A stretch of 12,926 bases of DNA. Source: JASFEQ01 sp050122535 (GTDB lineage Bacteria > Desulfobacterota > DSM-4660 > Desulfatiglandales > HGW-15). The stretch covers positions 1 to 12,926 of the forward strand of contig JASFIT010000086.1 of the NCBI GenBank assembly GCA_050122535.1. Direction: 5' to 3'. The stretch's first letter is position 1, and each line of letters opens with the position of its first letter. Position numbers and translations under genes: made by a program. The notes below the pieces were generated by a model. That model was given only the letters and a program-made list of their open reading frames with translations, did no database searches and had not been told where the DNA came from. Below are positions 1-6,770 of the stretch, one piece after another.

Positions 1-248
1 TCTTTGAGAAATGGAGACGGGGCGTTATTTATGACAACCGTATAGGAATAGATGGTCGCTTTTCCCGAGGCTTCCACCCAATCCAGGTCATTGGAAAAAC
101 AGTGGGGGCAGACCAACCGCGGATAAAATATATGTTTGTCGCAATCCTTGCATTTTTGTAGCATTAATTTCCCTTCACGGGTCCCCTCCCAGAAGGGCTT
201 TCCCCACGGAGTAACTTCCGGAACCGGTTTTTTTGCTGCAGCCATCAT
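1..248 (-). CDS. DUF35 zinc-ribbon/OB-fold acyl-CoA-binding protein (partial, C-terminus off the window)
   Basis: The first 82 codons are visible and the rest runs off the left edge. The sequence shows a rubredoxin-like zinc ribbon with CKDC at residues 33-36 and CPHC at 47-50, giving four Cys ligands. An aromatic N-terminal helix with TPWGKPFWEG precedes it, and the start of an OB-fold with IYSYTVV follows. This is the standard DUF35 layout. DUF35 proteins typically pair with SCP2-type thiolases or aldolases and help bind the CoA substrate (for example ChsH2 with Ltp2, or BbsA with BbsB). Here the gene begins 11 nt after the stop of just such a thiolase-like gene, so a two-subunit complex is likely. 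Two adjacent ATGs occur at 248 and 245. The GGGGAGGAG ribosome site ends only 1 nt before the first, so the second may be the one used. The family call is firm; the substrate is unknown. Confidence 0.9.
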   Translation of the reverse strand, partial: MMAAAKKPVPEVTPWGKPFWEGTREGKLMLQKCKDCDKHIFYPRLVCPHCFSNDLDWVEASGKATIYSYTVVINNAPSPFLK

Positions 249-259
249 GCTCCTCCCCT

Positions 260-1444
260 CTATGGAATCTCCGTTCCCAATATGGTTACCTGTGCGTCCA
301 TATAGGTGCCACCTGTGGCCGTCTCCACCGCAAACTTCGCACCCTCTACCTGCCTTTCACCGGCCTTGCCCATGAGCTGCCGGGCAGCCTCTACCATAAG
401 GGACACACCCCCGCCAGCACCGATATGCCCCTTGGACAGCATGCCGCCGTCGGTGGTACATGGAATCCTGCCGCCAGGCCAGGTGTCACCTCTCATGAAA
501 ATCTCTCCTCCTTCCCCTCTCTCGCATAAACCAAGCTCTTCAAAAGCGATCAATTGATAAATAGGATAGGAATCATAGATCTCAGCCACATCAATATCCC
601 TGCGTGTGAGACCTGCCTCTTCAAAGGCTTCTTTAGCTGCCTTGGCCCACCCGAAACGGGTGATATCGGGCTCTTGGGAATAGACGTGATGTGTCACGAT
701 TCCTCCCTCACCCAGGATATACACGGGCTTGTTAGGAAGGTCCTTTGCCCGTTCCGCAGAAGTGACGATGAAAGCCGATCCACCGTCAAAAAGCATGTTC
801 GACATTTTGGCCCTCAGCGGCGTTGCAAGCATCTTGGACGACAGAACCTCCTCAATGGTGAGGGGTTTTCTGAAAAAGGCATTGGGGTTTAACTCCGCCC
901 ACTTCCGGTTTGAAACACAGACCGCGGCAAAATGTTCGTCTGTGGATCCCGTTTCATACTTGTAGCGTGTGGTGGCCAATGCGGCTACGGTCGAGTAATG
1001 CTGTCCATAAGGGACCTCCCATTCCGGGGAAATCCCTGATACTGAAAACAGATCGATGCCCTCTTGGCCCGTGAGGGCAGTAGCCAGCTTTTCTGAGTGA
1101 ATAAAAAGGACAAAATTGACCACACCGCTTGCGATCATGCTTCCTGCCATCTGTAGCCCCGTACTGCTGCTGGACCCCCCAGAGAAGATGAGACAGTTTT
1201 TCTTGCAATTTTTCAGACCAAGCTCTTCCGCGATGCGGGCCGTCGTCAGTTCTCCCACATACGAGAAGCTGAACATGGCGGCAGTCGGCATGACGAAGTC
1301 TATTTCGTCCTTCTCTATTCCTGCATCCTCTATTGCAAGCCTCGCAGACTCAACGGCATGATAAATCGCTGGCATATCCGGAAATCTTCCGGTGGGGACC
1401 TCTCCGGTCCCTACAATGGCTACTTTACCTTTAAGACTACCCAT
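260..1444 (-). CDS. SCP2-type thiolase-like protein (thiolase or retro-aldolase), DUF35 partner
   Basis: This 394-residue protein has the length and layout of SCP2/lipid-transfer thiolases: N-terminal KVAIVGTGEVPTG, a DGGSAF segment near 220, VAEIYDSYPI near 286-295, and a C-terminal GGMLSKGHIGAGGG segment (333-346). In classical thiolases a nucleophilic Cys lies in the first half and a second acts in an HDCF-like motif. Here the nucleophile loop reads FSGGSSSSTG (87-96), with only serines and glycines, and the second motif reads YDSY. His340 of the GHP-like motif is kept, but its proline is replaced by Ile. Non-thiolytic relatives such as the steroid side-chain aldolase Ltp2 also lack the Cys nucleophile, so C-C cleavage by retro-aldol reaction is possible. 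AGGAGG lies 5 nt before the ATG. The gene follows a gap with a promoter candidate and is directly upstream of its probable DUF35 subunit. Fold confidence is high; reaction confidence is low. Confidence 0.9.
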   Translation of the reverse strand: MGSLKGKVAIVGTGEVPTGRFPDMPAIYHAVESARLAIEDAGIEKDEIDFVMPTAAMFSFSYVGELTTARIAEELGLKNCKKNCLIFSGGSSSSTGLQMAGSMIASGVVNFVLFIHSEKLATALTGQEGIDLFSVSGISPEWEVPYGQHYSTVAALATTRYKYETGSTDEHFAAVCVSNRKWAELNPNAFFRKPLTIEEVLSSKMLATPLRAKMSNMLFDGGSAFIVTSAERAKDLPNKPVYILGEGGIVTHHVYSQEPDITRFGWAKAAKEAFEEAGLTRRDIDVAEIYDSYPIYQLIAFEELGLCERGEGGEIFMRGDTWPGGRIPCTTDGGMLSKGHIGAGGGVSLMVEAARQLMGKAGERQVEGAKFAVETATGGTYMDAQVTILGTEIP

Positions 1445-1473
1445 AATAGCCTCCTAAAAAATTTTTAATCTAT

Positions 1474-1483
1474 CGAATATTCG
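1474..1483. promoter_or_regulatory. Perfect 10-bp palindrome near predicted transcription start
   Basis: CGAATATTCG is a perfect inverted repeat lying 4 nt past the predicted -10 box of the thiolase-gene promoter, so it would cover the transcription start. That is a typical place for a repressor operator, but palindromes of this size also occur by chance in AT-rich DNA. No regulator gene is visible in the window. An A-tract/T-tract (AAAAATTTTT, 1457-1466) lies between it and the ribosome binding site. Confidence 0.3.
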
Positions 1484-1484
1484 T

Positions 1485-1559
1485 CTAATTATAGATCTCC
1501 ATAAGTTTTCTAATCAATTCATCTTCAAGCCAATCTGATGCATCTCCTTTTGCTGTCAA
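1485..1559 (-). CDS. Possible 24-residue micro-ORF or gene remnant
   Basis: In the gap between the FAD oxidoreductase stop and the thiolase start, one frame reads very much like protein. From a TTG at 1559 it encodes 24 residues including KGDASDWLEDELIRKL and ends EIYN-stop, an acidic then amphipathic helix-like segment. AGGA lies 5 nt before the TTG. The frame stays open upstream to a TGA at 1593-1595, adding PPFLVRTE-type sequence, but without an ATG or GTG. It could be a tiny leader peptide, a separately translated small protein, or the decayed end of a lost gene. It overlaps the promoter candidate. I do not recognise it, and no function is assigned. Confidence 0.25.
   Translation of the reverse strand: MTAKGDASDWLEDELIRKLMEIYN
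1488..1517 (-). promoter_or_regulatory. Sigma-70-type promoter candidate for the thiolase/DUF35 genes
   Basis: The minus strand carries a consensus TATAAT (1488-1493) preceded by an 18-nt spacer and TTGATT (1512-1517, four of six matches to TTGACA). The predicted start falls about 7 nt downstream, within the CGAATATTCG palindrome and about 40 nt before the thiolase ATG. It lies in the 174-nt gap between the oxidoreductase and thiolase genes, so it could drive the thiolase and DUF35 genes independently of the upstream operon. The call rests on sequence resemblance only. Confidence 0.4.
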
Positions 1560-1618
1560 CTCAGTCCTGACAAGAAAAGGCGGATTTGTATCTCACCTAT
1601 TTCTGGACAAGGCCTTCC

Positions 1619-2929
1619 TTAACGACCAGAGTCCAGATGCCTGGTGGCATCTTTCGCGGCGGCGAAGCCACTTCCAGCGGCGCCAACCATTGCGGTCATC
1701 CCAGGCTCCGGGATGAAGCCGTCCCCCACAGCATACAGATTCACTATCGGCGTCTTTTGAGACATGCTCTGTCCTGCTATACTGAACATGGCGGGCCAAT
1801 CGCCATGATAGACTCCGGTCATCAGTATCTCCGCGTGCGATTCAAACCCTGGAAGGAGATCCCTCAGGTCTTCCAAGCAGAGATCAATTTCCTTTCTTGC
1901 CACGGATGGCTCAAGCGAGCTGACCGGATCTCCTCCAGCCACGATGTAGTGTGTCCCTGGTGGCGCCAGTTCCGGACATACAGTGGTGAGCTGAAAAATG
2001 GCAACGATTCGGCGGGCTCCCACAATCAGTAAGTGATCATAATCCAAAAGAGGAACATCGGATTTTATATGGATGCTTATGGCCATGGCTGGAGTCAGTT
2101 TTTCAAGAGCTTCCACGTAACCCATGTCCAGGTTGTCTCTTCCCACCAAATCCACTGTCCTCTTGGGACCGCAATTGCTTATGACTACAGAGGCTTGCAC
2201 ATCAACATCTTGGCCGTCCTTGCATATCCTTGCTCCTTTGGCCACGCCATCTTCTGAATAGATGCGCATGCCCGGTGAACTCGTCCAGATCTCTCCCCCA
2301 TGTTTTTCAATGACCTTGGCGAGGGACTTGGGCAGGGCAATACTTCCCTCGGGGCAGACCCCCCAGTCGCGGAATCCCCGGTGCTGTTTCAGAAAGAGAA
2401 AGAAGCCCTTGGCCGATACCCGGTCGATACTGACGATGGCCGTAGCCGCAGCCATTGTCTGAAATAGGTCCAAGACAGATTTATTCTGGGTGTACTGTAA
2501 TAGCCACTCTCTCATGGTTATCGTTTCTGGCGGGTCTGTCCAATTCATGGCCCTGGAGAAGGCCTTGAGCACACTATCGATCTCTTCAGGATCACTGGTG
2601 GCAGCGGAAAGCAGTGCTCTGAACCCTCCCTTGGCTGGCAACTTCACGATTTTACCGTTGATGAGGTAATGAGGCGTTCCGCACGGCCGAACGCTGAACT
2701 CGGCTCCCACCTCATGGAAGAACGCCTCCAACGGTCCGCCCAACCCGGGACCCACCACGCCAGCGGTGCACTTTATTCCCTTGTATTCTATGGTAGAGCA
2801 ATGCCCACCAATTCGCGGCAACGCCTCCGCCACGAGGGCTTTGTGTCCTTTGTGGGCCAGGTAAGCGGCAGCGCACATGCCGCCAATACCCGAGCCAATA
2901 ACGAGTGCATCAACTTGCTTGTCGGTCAC
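1619..2929 (-). CDS. FAD-dependent oxidoreductase, phytoene-desaturase/retinol-saturase type
   Basis: This 436-residue flavoprotein starts with a Rossmann dinucleotide motif GSGIGG (12-17). Glu35 lies in the AEALPRIGGHCST segment, the usual ribose-binding acid followed by the GG motif, and the C-terminal FAD motif is YAVGDGFIPEPGMTAM (near 399-414). Family members carry out desaturation or saturation of hydrophobic substrates using FAD. The start chosen is a GTG at 2929: its GTGA overlaps the ferredoxin TGA stop, and AAGGAG lies 8 nt upstream. An ATG at 3034 would extend the protein by 35 residues with no family resemblance, running through the ferredoxin gene in another frame, and is rejected. 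Tight coupling to the ferredoxin suggests the two proteins work as an electron-transfer pair. The substrate is unknown; an enoyl- or acyl-CoA intermediate is a guess from the operon. Confidence 0.88.
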   Translation of the reverse strand: MTDKQVDALVIGSGIGGMCAAAYLAHKGHKALVAEALPRIGGHCSTIEYKGIKCTAGVVGPGLGGPLEAFFHEVGAEFSVRPCGTPHYLINGKIVKLPAKGGFRALLSAATSDPEEIDSVLKAFSRAMNWTDPPETITMREWLLQYTQNKSVLDLFQTMAAATAIVSIDRVSAKGFFLFLKQHRGFRDWGVCPEGSIALPKSLAKVIEKHGGEIWTSSPGMRIYSEDGVAKGARICKDGQDVDVQASVVISNCGPKRTVDLVGRDNLDMGYVEALEKLTPAMAISIHIKSDVPLLDYDHLLIVGARRIVAIFQLTTVCPELAPPGTHYIVAGGDPVSSLEPSVARKEIDLCLEDLRDLLPGFESHAEILMTGVYHGDWPAMFSIAGQSMSQKTPIVNLYAVGDGFIPEPGMTAMVGAAGSGFAAAKDATRHLDSGR

Positions 2930-3108
2930 ACTTTGTCTCCTTGCACAGACGCTTTGAGCGCACCGACGGGGCAAAATTCCAAGCAGGCCAAACACTCGGT
3001 GCATGTCTCGCTCACTTCGGCCCTTCCGTAGCAAGAAATGGCTTCCTCAGGACAAATAGGTACGCACAAAGCGCATCCTACACAGCACTCCTCGACAACT
3101 GGTACCAT
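2926..3108 (-). CDS. Small 2x[4Fe-4S] ferredoxin
   Basis: This 60-residue cytoplasmic electron carrier has two complete CxxCxxCxxxCP motifs. The first uses Cys9, 12, 15 and 19 (CVGCALCVPICP); the second uses Cys36, 39, 42 and 46 (CTECLACLEFCP). This is the bacterial two-cluster ferredoxin fold with almost nothing added. The start is uncertain. ATG at 3108 is given, with AGGAG 11 nt upstream. An in-frame TTG at 3114 has better spacing (5 nt) and would add two residues. A GTG at 3165 has no ribosome site and an N-terminus unlike the family. The stop overlaps the start of the FAD oxidoreductase by GTGA, so the pair is probably made in equal amounts. It likely passes electrons to or from that flavoprotein. 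Confidence 0.93.
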   Translation of the reverse strand: MVPVVEECCVGCALCVPICPEEAISCYGRAEVSETCTECLACLEFCPVGALKASVQGDKV

Positions 3109-3169
3109 GGTCAAATTTTCTCCTGTATTACACCTTTCCCCATTTTGCCTGTGGGCCGCACTCACTCAA

Positions 3170-4315
3170 TCACAATCCCAGTTGCTTCGCGATGATGTTC
3201 TTTTGAATCTGGGTGGTTCCGCCGCCTATGGAAAGCACCAAAACATCCCTTAAGTATCTCTGGGCATCGTATTCCATGGTGTACCCGTAACCCCCGAGGA
3301 TCTGCACGGCCTGAAGGCATATGTTTTTAGCCACCTCTGCACAATAATACTTTGACATAGACGTCTCTTTCACGGCTTCCATGCCCAGGGTATCTCTCCA
3401 AGCCGCATAATAGGCCAGTTGTCTAGCTGCCTCGAGCTCTGTGGCCATCTCCACCAGCATATGCTGGATGACCTGGAAGTGGCCAATGGGCTGACCAAAC
3501 TGCTCCCGTTCCTTCGCATAATTGAGGGCATATTCGAAGGCTCCCTGACCTATTCCGAGGGCACAGGCCGACAGGAGAAGCCTTTCCGTGTTCAATAATC
3601 TCATCATCTGTTTCCAGCCCTCGTTAAGGCACTCGGGACCTCCCAAAATATTTTCAAGTGGGACTTCTACATCGTCATAGTAGACTTCACAGGTATTGGA
3701 TCCTCTATATCCCAGGTGTTCAATCGGTCTCGTGCTAAATCCTTCTGATGTGGTCTCAACCAGGAAGTCCGTAATGCCCTCGAACTTTTTTTCGGCCGTC
3801 CGCGCATTGGTAACAACGACATCACTTATACCCGCGCCTGTAATGAATATTTTGCTTCCGTTGAGCACATAGCAGCCATCTTTGAAAACGGCTTTCGTCC
3901 TAATACTTGCTGCATCAGAACCGGCATTGGGTTCTGTAAGGGCATAGGCAAATTTAAGTTCTCCCTTAGCCAGTCTAGGGAGATATTTCTTTTTCTGCTC
4001 CTCATTCCCATTGGTATTGATGATTTCATTCCCATAGAGATGGATATTCCCCGATGCCCAAGCCAATACGGGAAGCCTTTTTGATATCTCTTCATCATAG
4101 ATCATTAAATCGATAACATTTCCGCCCAGCCCTCCGTATTCCTCTGGCACATTAAGGCCCATAAACCCTAATTCACAGAGCTTCTGCAAAAGGTCATGAG
4201 GAAACCCATCCTTTTCGTCTATCTCTTGGGCGACTTCTCTGGGGATTTCGTTTTCCACAAATTTGCGAATCGTATCCCTCATCATGATCTGTTCTTCTGT
4301 TAAACTAAAGTCCAT
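3170..4315 (-). CDS. Acyl-CoA dehydrogenase
   Basis: The 381-residue FAD enzyme has the usual ACAD length and segments: N-terminal helical MDFSLTEEQIMMRD, YALTEPNAGSD (124-134, FAD and substrate loop), GSKIFITGAGISD (153-165), REQFGQPIGHFQ (270-281) and GGYGYTMEYDAQRYLRD (341-357). It introduces a trans-2 double bond into an acyl-CoA and normally passes electrons to electron-transfer flavoprotein. The catalytic Glu found near the C-terminus in short- and medium-chain enzymes (the EGT motif) is Gly365 here. Instead Glu244 in LNTERL occupies the helix-G position used by isovaleryl- and long-chain acyl-CoA dehydrogenases. This suggests a branched or bulky substrate. A strong AGGAGG sits 5 nt before the ATG. 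The ferredoxin gene follows after a short gap. The exact acyl-CoA is unknown. Confidence 0.95.
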   Translation of the reverse strand: MDFSLTEEQIMMRDTIRKFVENEIPREVAQEIDEKDGFPHDLLQKLCELGFMGLNVPEEYGGLGGNVIDLMIYDEEISKRLPVLAWASGNIHLYGNEIINTNGNEEQKKKYLPRLAKGELKFAYALTEPNAGSDAASIRTKAVFKDGCYVLNGSKIFITGAGISDVVVTNARTAEKKFEGITDFLVETTSEGFSTRPIEHLGYRGSNTCEVYYDDVEVPLENILGGPECLNEGWKQMMRLLNTERLLLSACALGIGQGAFEYALNYAKEREQFGQPIGHFQVIQHMLVEMATELEAARQLAYYAAWRDTLGMEAVKETSMSKYYCAEVAKNICLQAVQILGGYGYTMEYDAQRYLRDVLVLSIGGGTTQIQKNIIAKQLGL

Positions 4316-4373
4316 CAGGGCCTCCTGATAAAGATTTCATTTCAGATAAAATTAAAGATACGCCGATTTTTAC

Positions 4374-5273
4374 TCATGGATCCTTGACGCTATTACCCAA
4401 CTTTCTGCATACCCTCTTGTATCCTGCCACCATTTCACGGATTATCTCTCCTGCGGGCTTGATTTCCTCTGTCTGCGCAACGCTCTGTCCCGCACTCCAA
4501 AGTTCACGCCAGCGTTTGGATTCCACATCAGGCATTTTGTCAAAATCTTTTATGCTTTCTGCAAGCCAACTGGCAGGGTTCCCGCTGATTTGATCCGTAC
4601 ACACAATATCTTCTGGACCTGCTTCTATTACGGCCCTCTTATAGGCTTCCTTCGCCCTTGATTCAATGGTTGCAACCAAGCGGGTCCCGGTGATGACAGC
4701 ACAAGCCCCTAAGGCCATGGCCGCTGCCATCTGAGCACCCGTGCTTATCCCTCCTGCAGCAATAACAGGCAGGCCCGTCTTAGATTTGAGATAAGGGACA
4801 AAGATGATAGTGGGTATCGTTCCACAGTGTCCTCCTGCGCCGGCGGCCACAGCAATAAGCCCGTCCACTTCCCGTTCACGGGCCTTCAAGCCTTGCTCCA
4901 GAGAGATAACATCCGCGAAGACTTTGCCGCCATTGGCATGAACATCGTCAAGGATGAGCCGGGGATCGCCCAGGGAGGTAATGAAGAACTTCACGCCGGC
5001 ATCTAGACATAGGGCCAGCTGCTTTTTCCATTCAAATTTTCCGGACAGATGAATGTTTACACCAATGGGTTTGTCTGTAGCTTTTCTAATATTGGTGAGT
5101 GTCTTCTTTAGATCCTCGATTTTGAAGAAGTTGGGCAGAGGGATCGCTCCAAGTCCTCCCGCCTCAGCAACGGAGATGACAAGTTCCTCATAGGAAACCA
5201 GGAACATGGGGGCCCCTATAATGGGGTAATCGATTCCCATCATCCTGGTAAATTCTGTTTCTACTTTTGCCAC
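4374..5273 (-). CDS. FMN-dependent nitronate monooxygenase-family oxidoreductase
   Basis: The 299-residue TIM-barrel flavoprotein has the hallmarks of the nitronate monooxygenase/2-nitropropane dioxygenase family: N-terminal YPIIGAPM (16-23), AGAGGHCGT (144-152) with the conserved His149, and phosphate-binding AAGGIS (172-177) with GTR (196-198). Family members oxidise nitronates with O2, but several relatives, such as FabK-type enzymes, reduce enoyl thioesters. Beside acyl-CoA enzymes in a probably anaerobic setting, an enoyl-CoA or related redox role seems likelier than nitronate oxidation (inference). The start is a GTG at 5273 with a weak GGGGG site 7 nt upstream; internal ATGs at codons 11-12 are less well placed. 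A 58-nt gap separates it from the downstream acyl-CoA dehydrogenase, and a 255-nt gap from the upstream binding-protein gene. Confidence 0.88.
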   Translation of the reverse strand: MAKVETEFTRMMGIDYPIIGAPMFLVSYEELVISVAEAGGLGAIPLPNFFKIEDLKKTLTNIRKATDKPIGVNIHLSGKFEWKKQLALCLDAGVKFFITSLGDPRLILDDVHANGGKVFADVISLEQGLKAREREVDGLIAVAAGAGGHCGTIPTIIFVPYLKSKTGLPVIAAGGISTGAQMAAAMALGACAVITGTRLVATIESRAKEAYKRAVIEAGPEDIVCTDQISGNPASWLAESIKDFDKMPDVESKRWRELWSAGQSVAQTEEIKPAGEIIREMVAGYKRVCRKLGNSVKDP

Positions 5274-5528
5274 GGATTGGCCCCCATTTTTCTTACACCT
5301 TCAAATCCATTTCAAAAAGGGTGGGGGAGATGGACTTATTTTTGAGTTCAGTGAAATCTCATAGTCTACAGCATGAGAAAGCACTCATTATTCGCAGGAA
5401 GAGCGATCATACCCGATGATTTGACCCCATCCCCCACGTGCTCGCCTTCCCTAATGCCCACAGTCCCCTCTTCAAACAGATCATGAAGGGACTGGGGCTG
5501 AGAAAGGGGTTCACCATTCTTGCACCCG
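5274..5528. other. 255-nt gap between livK and the NMO-family gene
   Basis: This is the longest gene-free stretch in the window. It holds a strong stem-loop shortly after the livK stop (5457-5497) and, in one minus-strand frame ending at a TAG at 5366, a protein-like segment including GIREGEHVGDGVKSSGMIAL. That segment has no convincing start codon and continues upstream only as an antiphase reading of livK, so it may be a gene remnant. I see no clear sigma-70 promoter. Confidence 0.5.
5457..5497 (-). terminator. Strong stem-loop downstream of livK, without U-tract
   Basis: CAGTCCC (5461-5467) pairs with GGGACTG (5488-5494). The stem extends inward by TTCA/TGAA (5471-5474 with 5484-5487) after a 3-nt bulge, and outward by CCC/GGG (5457-5459 with 5495-5497) past a 1-nt bulge, enclosing a 9-nt loop. 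In the transcript it forms about 30 nt after the livK stop codon. No run of U follows, so it is not a standard intrinsic terminator. A role in 3' end protection or partial read-through control of the abundant binding-protein message is plausible. Confidence 0.45.
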
Positions 5529-6731
5529 CTATAACTGCGGTGTTTTCGGCTCTCTGATCGGACTTTCCACGACAAACCGCATATTCTTCGCGTCGGCCTT
5601 GAGGACCATGCTTGAGAAATACCCCACATGGCGCTTCGGTCCGAAAGTCATTTTTGGGCACATTCCCATCGTGTCCAGGTCCTTGATACCCTCAATTCCC
5701 TTGAGCAGACTTTCAGGAGTCAAATCCCGGCCTGCATTCTTAACCCCTTCCACCATTGCCATGAAGTAGGTCCAGCAGGCCAGATACATGGGCGCTGGAA
5801 AAGGGGGCGTGGCGACTTTTTCGTAGTCACTGTGTTTTTTTACAATGCCCTTGACTTTTTGGGGAATATCTTCCCAGGGAAGGAAGGGCGTAACACACAG
5901 ATACCCATCAGCCAATTGTTTAGCGAGTGGGAATAGGAGGCGATACGCGGTTGTATTGTTACCGATGACCTTCACATCCCAGGCCATTTTTTGCTTTGCT
6001 TTGAGAACGAAGCCGACCTGCGGGAGAAAGGACCACATGAGGATGTAATCCACATTGGCCTCCTTCATCATTCTCACTTGGGGGGATAAATCGATCGTCC
6101 CGATTTTGTAAGGGGCCTCTGCCACCAATTTGGTGTTCATAAACTTGGCCGCTGCCCGGGCACCTCCTAATCCATCGCGTCCAAAATCATCGTCTTGATA
6201 GATGATACCCATGCGCGCTTTGGGATTCTTTTCAACTATGTATTCTACTGCGCGTGCAGCCATGTTGTATTGTGTGGCATGGGGGACAAAGACCCACTTG
6301 TTCCCTGGGTAATAGAATTTTCTGTTGGCGCCATGGGGCATCAACACCACACCGTTTTCCTCACACAGCGGGATAATCGCGCTTGTACCGATGCTCCCCA
6401 AATTAAACCCGATAGCCAAGATTTCATCTTTAAAGATGACTTTCTTGGCGGCTGCCAGGGTGGTGCTTGGCAAAATTCCATTGTCTTCTACAACAAGCCT
6501 GATTCTTCTGCCATGGATAGTGCCCTGGGCATTGGCATAACGGATATAGGCTTGGGCACCCATTGAGAGGGGAGGTCCAGCAAACTTGCCCGGCCCCGAA
6601 AAATCAACCAGGCATCCCAACTTTACCTCAGTATCCGTGACACCCCGTACGTTTTTAGCCAATGTATTACTTGCCGTTAGGCAGAATGCACCAACTAATA
6701 AAAATGTGAAAATGACGGTTCTGCTTTTCAT
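5529..6731 (-). CDS. livK: Periplasmic substrate-binding protein of HAAT-family ABC transporter (LivK-like)
   Basis: The 400-residue protein begins with a clear Sec signal peptide: basic KSR, a hydrophobic stretch VIFTFLLVGAFCLTA, and a likely cleavage after TLA at residue 25. The Cys17 context does not fit a lipobox, so it should be a free periplasmic protein. The mature part is a type I periplasmic-binding fold (Peripla_BP_6), with KLGCLVDFSGPGKFAG near the N-terminus and IIYQDDDFGRDG in the middle. It delivers ligand to LivHM. Relatives in anaerobic degraders bind aromatic or branched carboxylic acids as well as amino acids, and the CoA-ligase neighbour favours a carboxylic acid here (inference). 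AGGAGG lies 6 nt before the ATG, a strong site suited to high expression. The preceding 192-nt gap contains a nested dyad. Confidence 0.93.
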   Translation of the reverse strand: MKSRTVIFTFLLVGAFCLTASNTLAKNVRGVTDTEVKLGCLVDFSGPGKFAGPPLSMGAQAYIRYANAQGTIHGRRIRLVVEDNGILPSTTLAAAKKVIFKDEILAIGFNLGSIGTSAIIPLCEENGVVLMPHGANRKFYYPGNKWVFVPHATQYNMAARAVEYIVEKNPKARMGIIYQDDDFGRDGLGGARAAAKFMNTKLVAEAPYKIGTIDLSPQVRMMKEANVDYILMWSFLPQVGFVLKAKQKMAWDVKVIGNNTTAYRLLFPLAKQLADGYLCVTPFLPWEDIPQKVKGIVKKHSDYEKVATPPFPAPMYLACWTYFMAMVEGVKNAGRDLTPESLLKGIEGIKDLDTMGMCPKMTFGPKRHVGYFSSMVLKADAKNMRFVVESPIREPKTPQL

Positions 6732-6770
6732 GGCATTCCTCCTTTTCTGTTAATAGGGTGATCGGCCAAT

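Noticed and set aside
136..375. Plus-strand open frames over the DUF35 and thiolase genes
   Set aside because: They are antisense shadows of genes with clear motifs and have proline/serine-rich products.
2930..3034. N-terminal extension of the FAD oxidoreductase from ATG 3034
   Set aside because: It runs antiphase through the ferredoxin gene. The GTG at 2929 has a ribosome site and places the Rossmann motif at the usual distance from the N-terminus.
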